A program made the translations under genes and the position numbers. This document shows, in pieces, positions 20,601 to 23,499 of a stretch of DNA of 23,499 bases (position 1 is the stretch's first letter; each line of letters opens with the position of its first letter). The stretch is from Pigoraptor chileana (lineage: Eukaryota > Opisthokonta > Filasterea), in the NCBI GenBank assembly GCA_943704495.1, contig CALSCR010000202.1:1-23499 (forward strand), given 5' to 3'. A model generated the notes under the pieces. It ran no database searches and had not been told where the DNA came from. It worked only from the letters and a program-made list of their open reading frames with translations.

Positions 20601-21022
20601 AGGGCGCCGTCTCTGGTGGACTCGCAATGCCTTTGCCTATAATGGCGACCGCCGATGGAAGTGGTGTGTCCGCGAACGGCGTGCATCCAAAGGACAATTT
20701 GTCAGCAACGTATGCTATCGCTGACTTTGCGCCGCCGTCAGCCCGCAACGGCGATCCTGCTGGTCCAACTGCTGGCATCGTCCACGAAGAAGCACCCGAG
20801 TCGTCTGCTGAACGCTCTTCAGGCAGGCGAGTCAAGGCGAAGGCGGAGAGTGCAGAGGTGAAGAGCAAAGTTCTGCTACCGGAGGCCATCTCCATCGGCG
20901 AGAGCATAGCTGAGGGCGATGAGGTGGGCACCGACCACGTGACTCCGGTGCCTCCTTCTGGACGGCCTCCAAATGCGCGTTTTAAGCGCGGTGATAGGCT
21001 GGCGCGTGGAGTGTCCCAATAA
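17660..21022 (+). CDS. Kinesin motor-domain protein, 2 exons, group uncertain
   Basis: ATP-driven microtubule motor. Exons 17660-18244 and 18557-21022, joined in phase 0 (ELQS-ADFQEVV); 1016 aa. Residues 1-175 are a low-complexity His/Ser/Gln-rich head with HTHTHT and a run of seven Gln. The motor begins at about 177 with RVIVAVRLRPP. It has the P-loop GQTGTGKT (259-266), switch I NTTSSRSH (395-402), switch II LVDLAGCER (434-442) and YRSSKLTTLLQDSLGG, all intact. The P-loop to switch I distance (136 aa) is long, mainly from an insertion after GKTHTMG. Probable coiled coils lie at about 545-585 and 740-800, followed by a Ser/Gly/Pro-rich tail. The N-terminal motor position and the ADF segment recall ARK-type kinesins, but no armadillo repeats are visible. 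Exon 2 is a single 2.47-kb exon, unlike the fragmented neighbours. Confidence 0.92.
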
Positions 21023-21754
21023 TGCCAAACCGCTCATTCTTTGTGAAAATTGTGCGAACAATAACTAAATCGTTCGAATGGTTGGTGCCATTGCTATTAT
21101 TAAACCACTCAAAGCTCAAGCGAAACAATTACAGCAATTCAGCAATTGCAGTGCATTTGTCGCCGGTTTTTCTTGTGTGGCGAACCACGTTTGAATTTTG
21201 GCGAAATAGGACACCCTGCCCGCAAAAGACATTGGCGAGTATATACTGAGCTCAGCAGAGGCGGCAATGTAGGTAAAAAGAGACCATGGATTTGATTCGG
21301 GAGGCCACGTGACGACCAATATAGCAAGACAGTGCGCAGCAGCAGCAGCGATAAACAAACGAAGCACGAAAAAAACGAAAGGCAAAGAGGGCGGGGGCAC
21401 GACTGCACGCCCAAACTTCAAAACGCAGAAACTGATATTGCAAGCTCTTAAGATGCAACAAAATACAAACCACAAATAAACAGCAGAAGGGGATGAGCTA
21501 CACAATCAGCTGTCCATTGGACGAGTGCGCGGAACAAAGTGACCAAGATGCACACCAGGACAGACGCCACGGCGCACAGGCACAACACACACACACACAG
21601 CGTAGATGCAGTGAGACCCATAGGCAATCACATCACCAACGCATTATACAGACGACACGGCTGAACGACAGGCACACGCGCGCAAAAAAGTGAAAACAAA
21701 CAACATACACAACATACGCGACTTTGGTGAGGCAAGCAATTGAAGTGTGCTCGC
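21023..21754. other. Tail-to-tail spacer between kinesin and RAB4
   Basis: 732 nt holding the 3' UTRs of two convergent genes. It contains a short CAG run near 21341 and AATAAA at 21475-21480. I see no coding or RNA gene. Confidence 0.6.
21099..21104 (+). terminator. Candidate poly(A) signal of the kinesin transcript
   Basis: ATTAAA 77 nt after the kinesin stop codon. A canonical AATAAA at 21475-21480 is the alternative and would give a 3' UTR of about 460 nt. Confidence 0.35.

Positions 21755-23499
<1,745 letters not shown>

Overview
The window is nuclear DNA from an intron-rich eukaryote, most likely a unicellular one. I see five protein-coding genes interrupted by 42 inferred introns. There are no Shine-Dalgarno operons, tRNA, rRNA, CRISPR arrays or viral genes. 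The gene set (bubblegum-type acyl-CoA synthetase, fused animal-type LKR/SDH, Rab4, Pol I subunit A12, kinesin) would fit an opisthokont relative, apusomonad or amoebozoan, but I cannot name the species.

Layout. 1-236: (CA)n and the 5' flank. 237-5950 (+): long-chain acyl-CoA synthetase of the ACSBG family, 15 exons, 647 aa. 5951-7009: tail-to-tail spacer. 7010-15387 (-): alpha-aminoadipic semialdehyde synthase (AASS), 22 exons, 926 aa. 15388-16367: spacer. 16368-17106 (-): RNA polymerase I small subunit RPA12/POLR1H, 4 exons, 117 aa. 17107-17659: shared upstream region of two divergent genes. 17660-21022 (+): kinesin motor protein, 2 exons, 1016 aa. 21023-21754: tail-to-tail spacer. 21755-23091 (-): Rab4 GTPase, 4 exons, 218 aa. 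23092-23499: 5' flank of RAB4, ending in a (GT)n tract. In every gene model the exon lengths sum to a multiple of three and each junction restores the family's conserved sequence.

The genes are unrelated housekeeping functions: lipid activation, mitochondrial lysine breakdown, rRNA transcription, microtubule transport and endosome recycling. I see no shared pathway. The notable signals are in the introns: (1) a probable U12-type AT-AC intron in the ACSBG gene, with an ATATCC donor, a CCTTGAC branch-point match and an AC acceptor; (2) a family of about 47-bp dispersed elements in introns of two genes, one copy bounded by perfect 14-nt direct repeats and so resembling a recent insertion; (3) two GC-AG introns with the same AG|GCATGT donor; (4) a donor preference for GTG at the intron start, often GTGCGT; (5) long dinucleotide tracts that read (GT)n on the sense strand inside introns.
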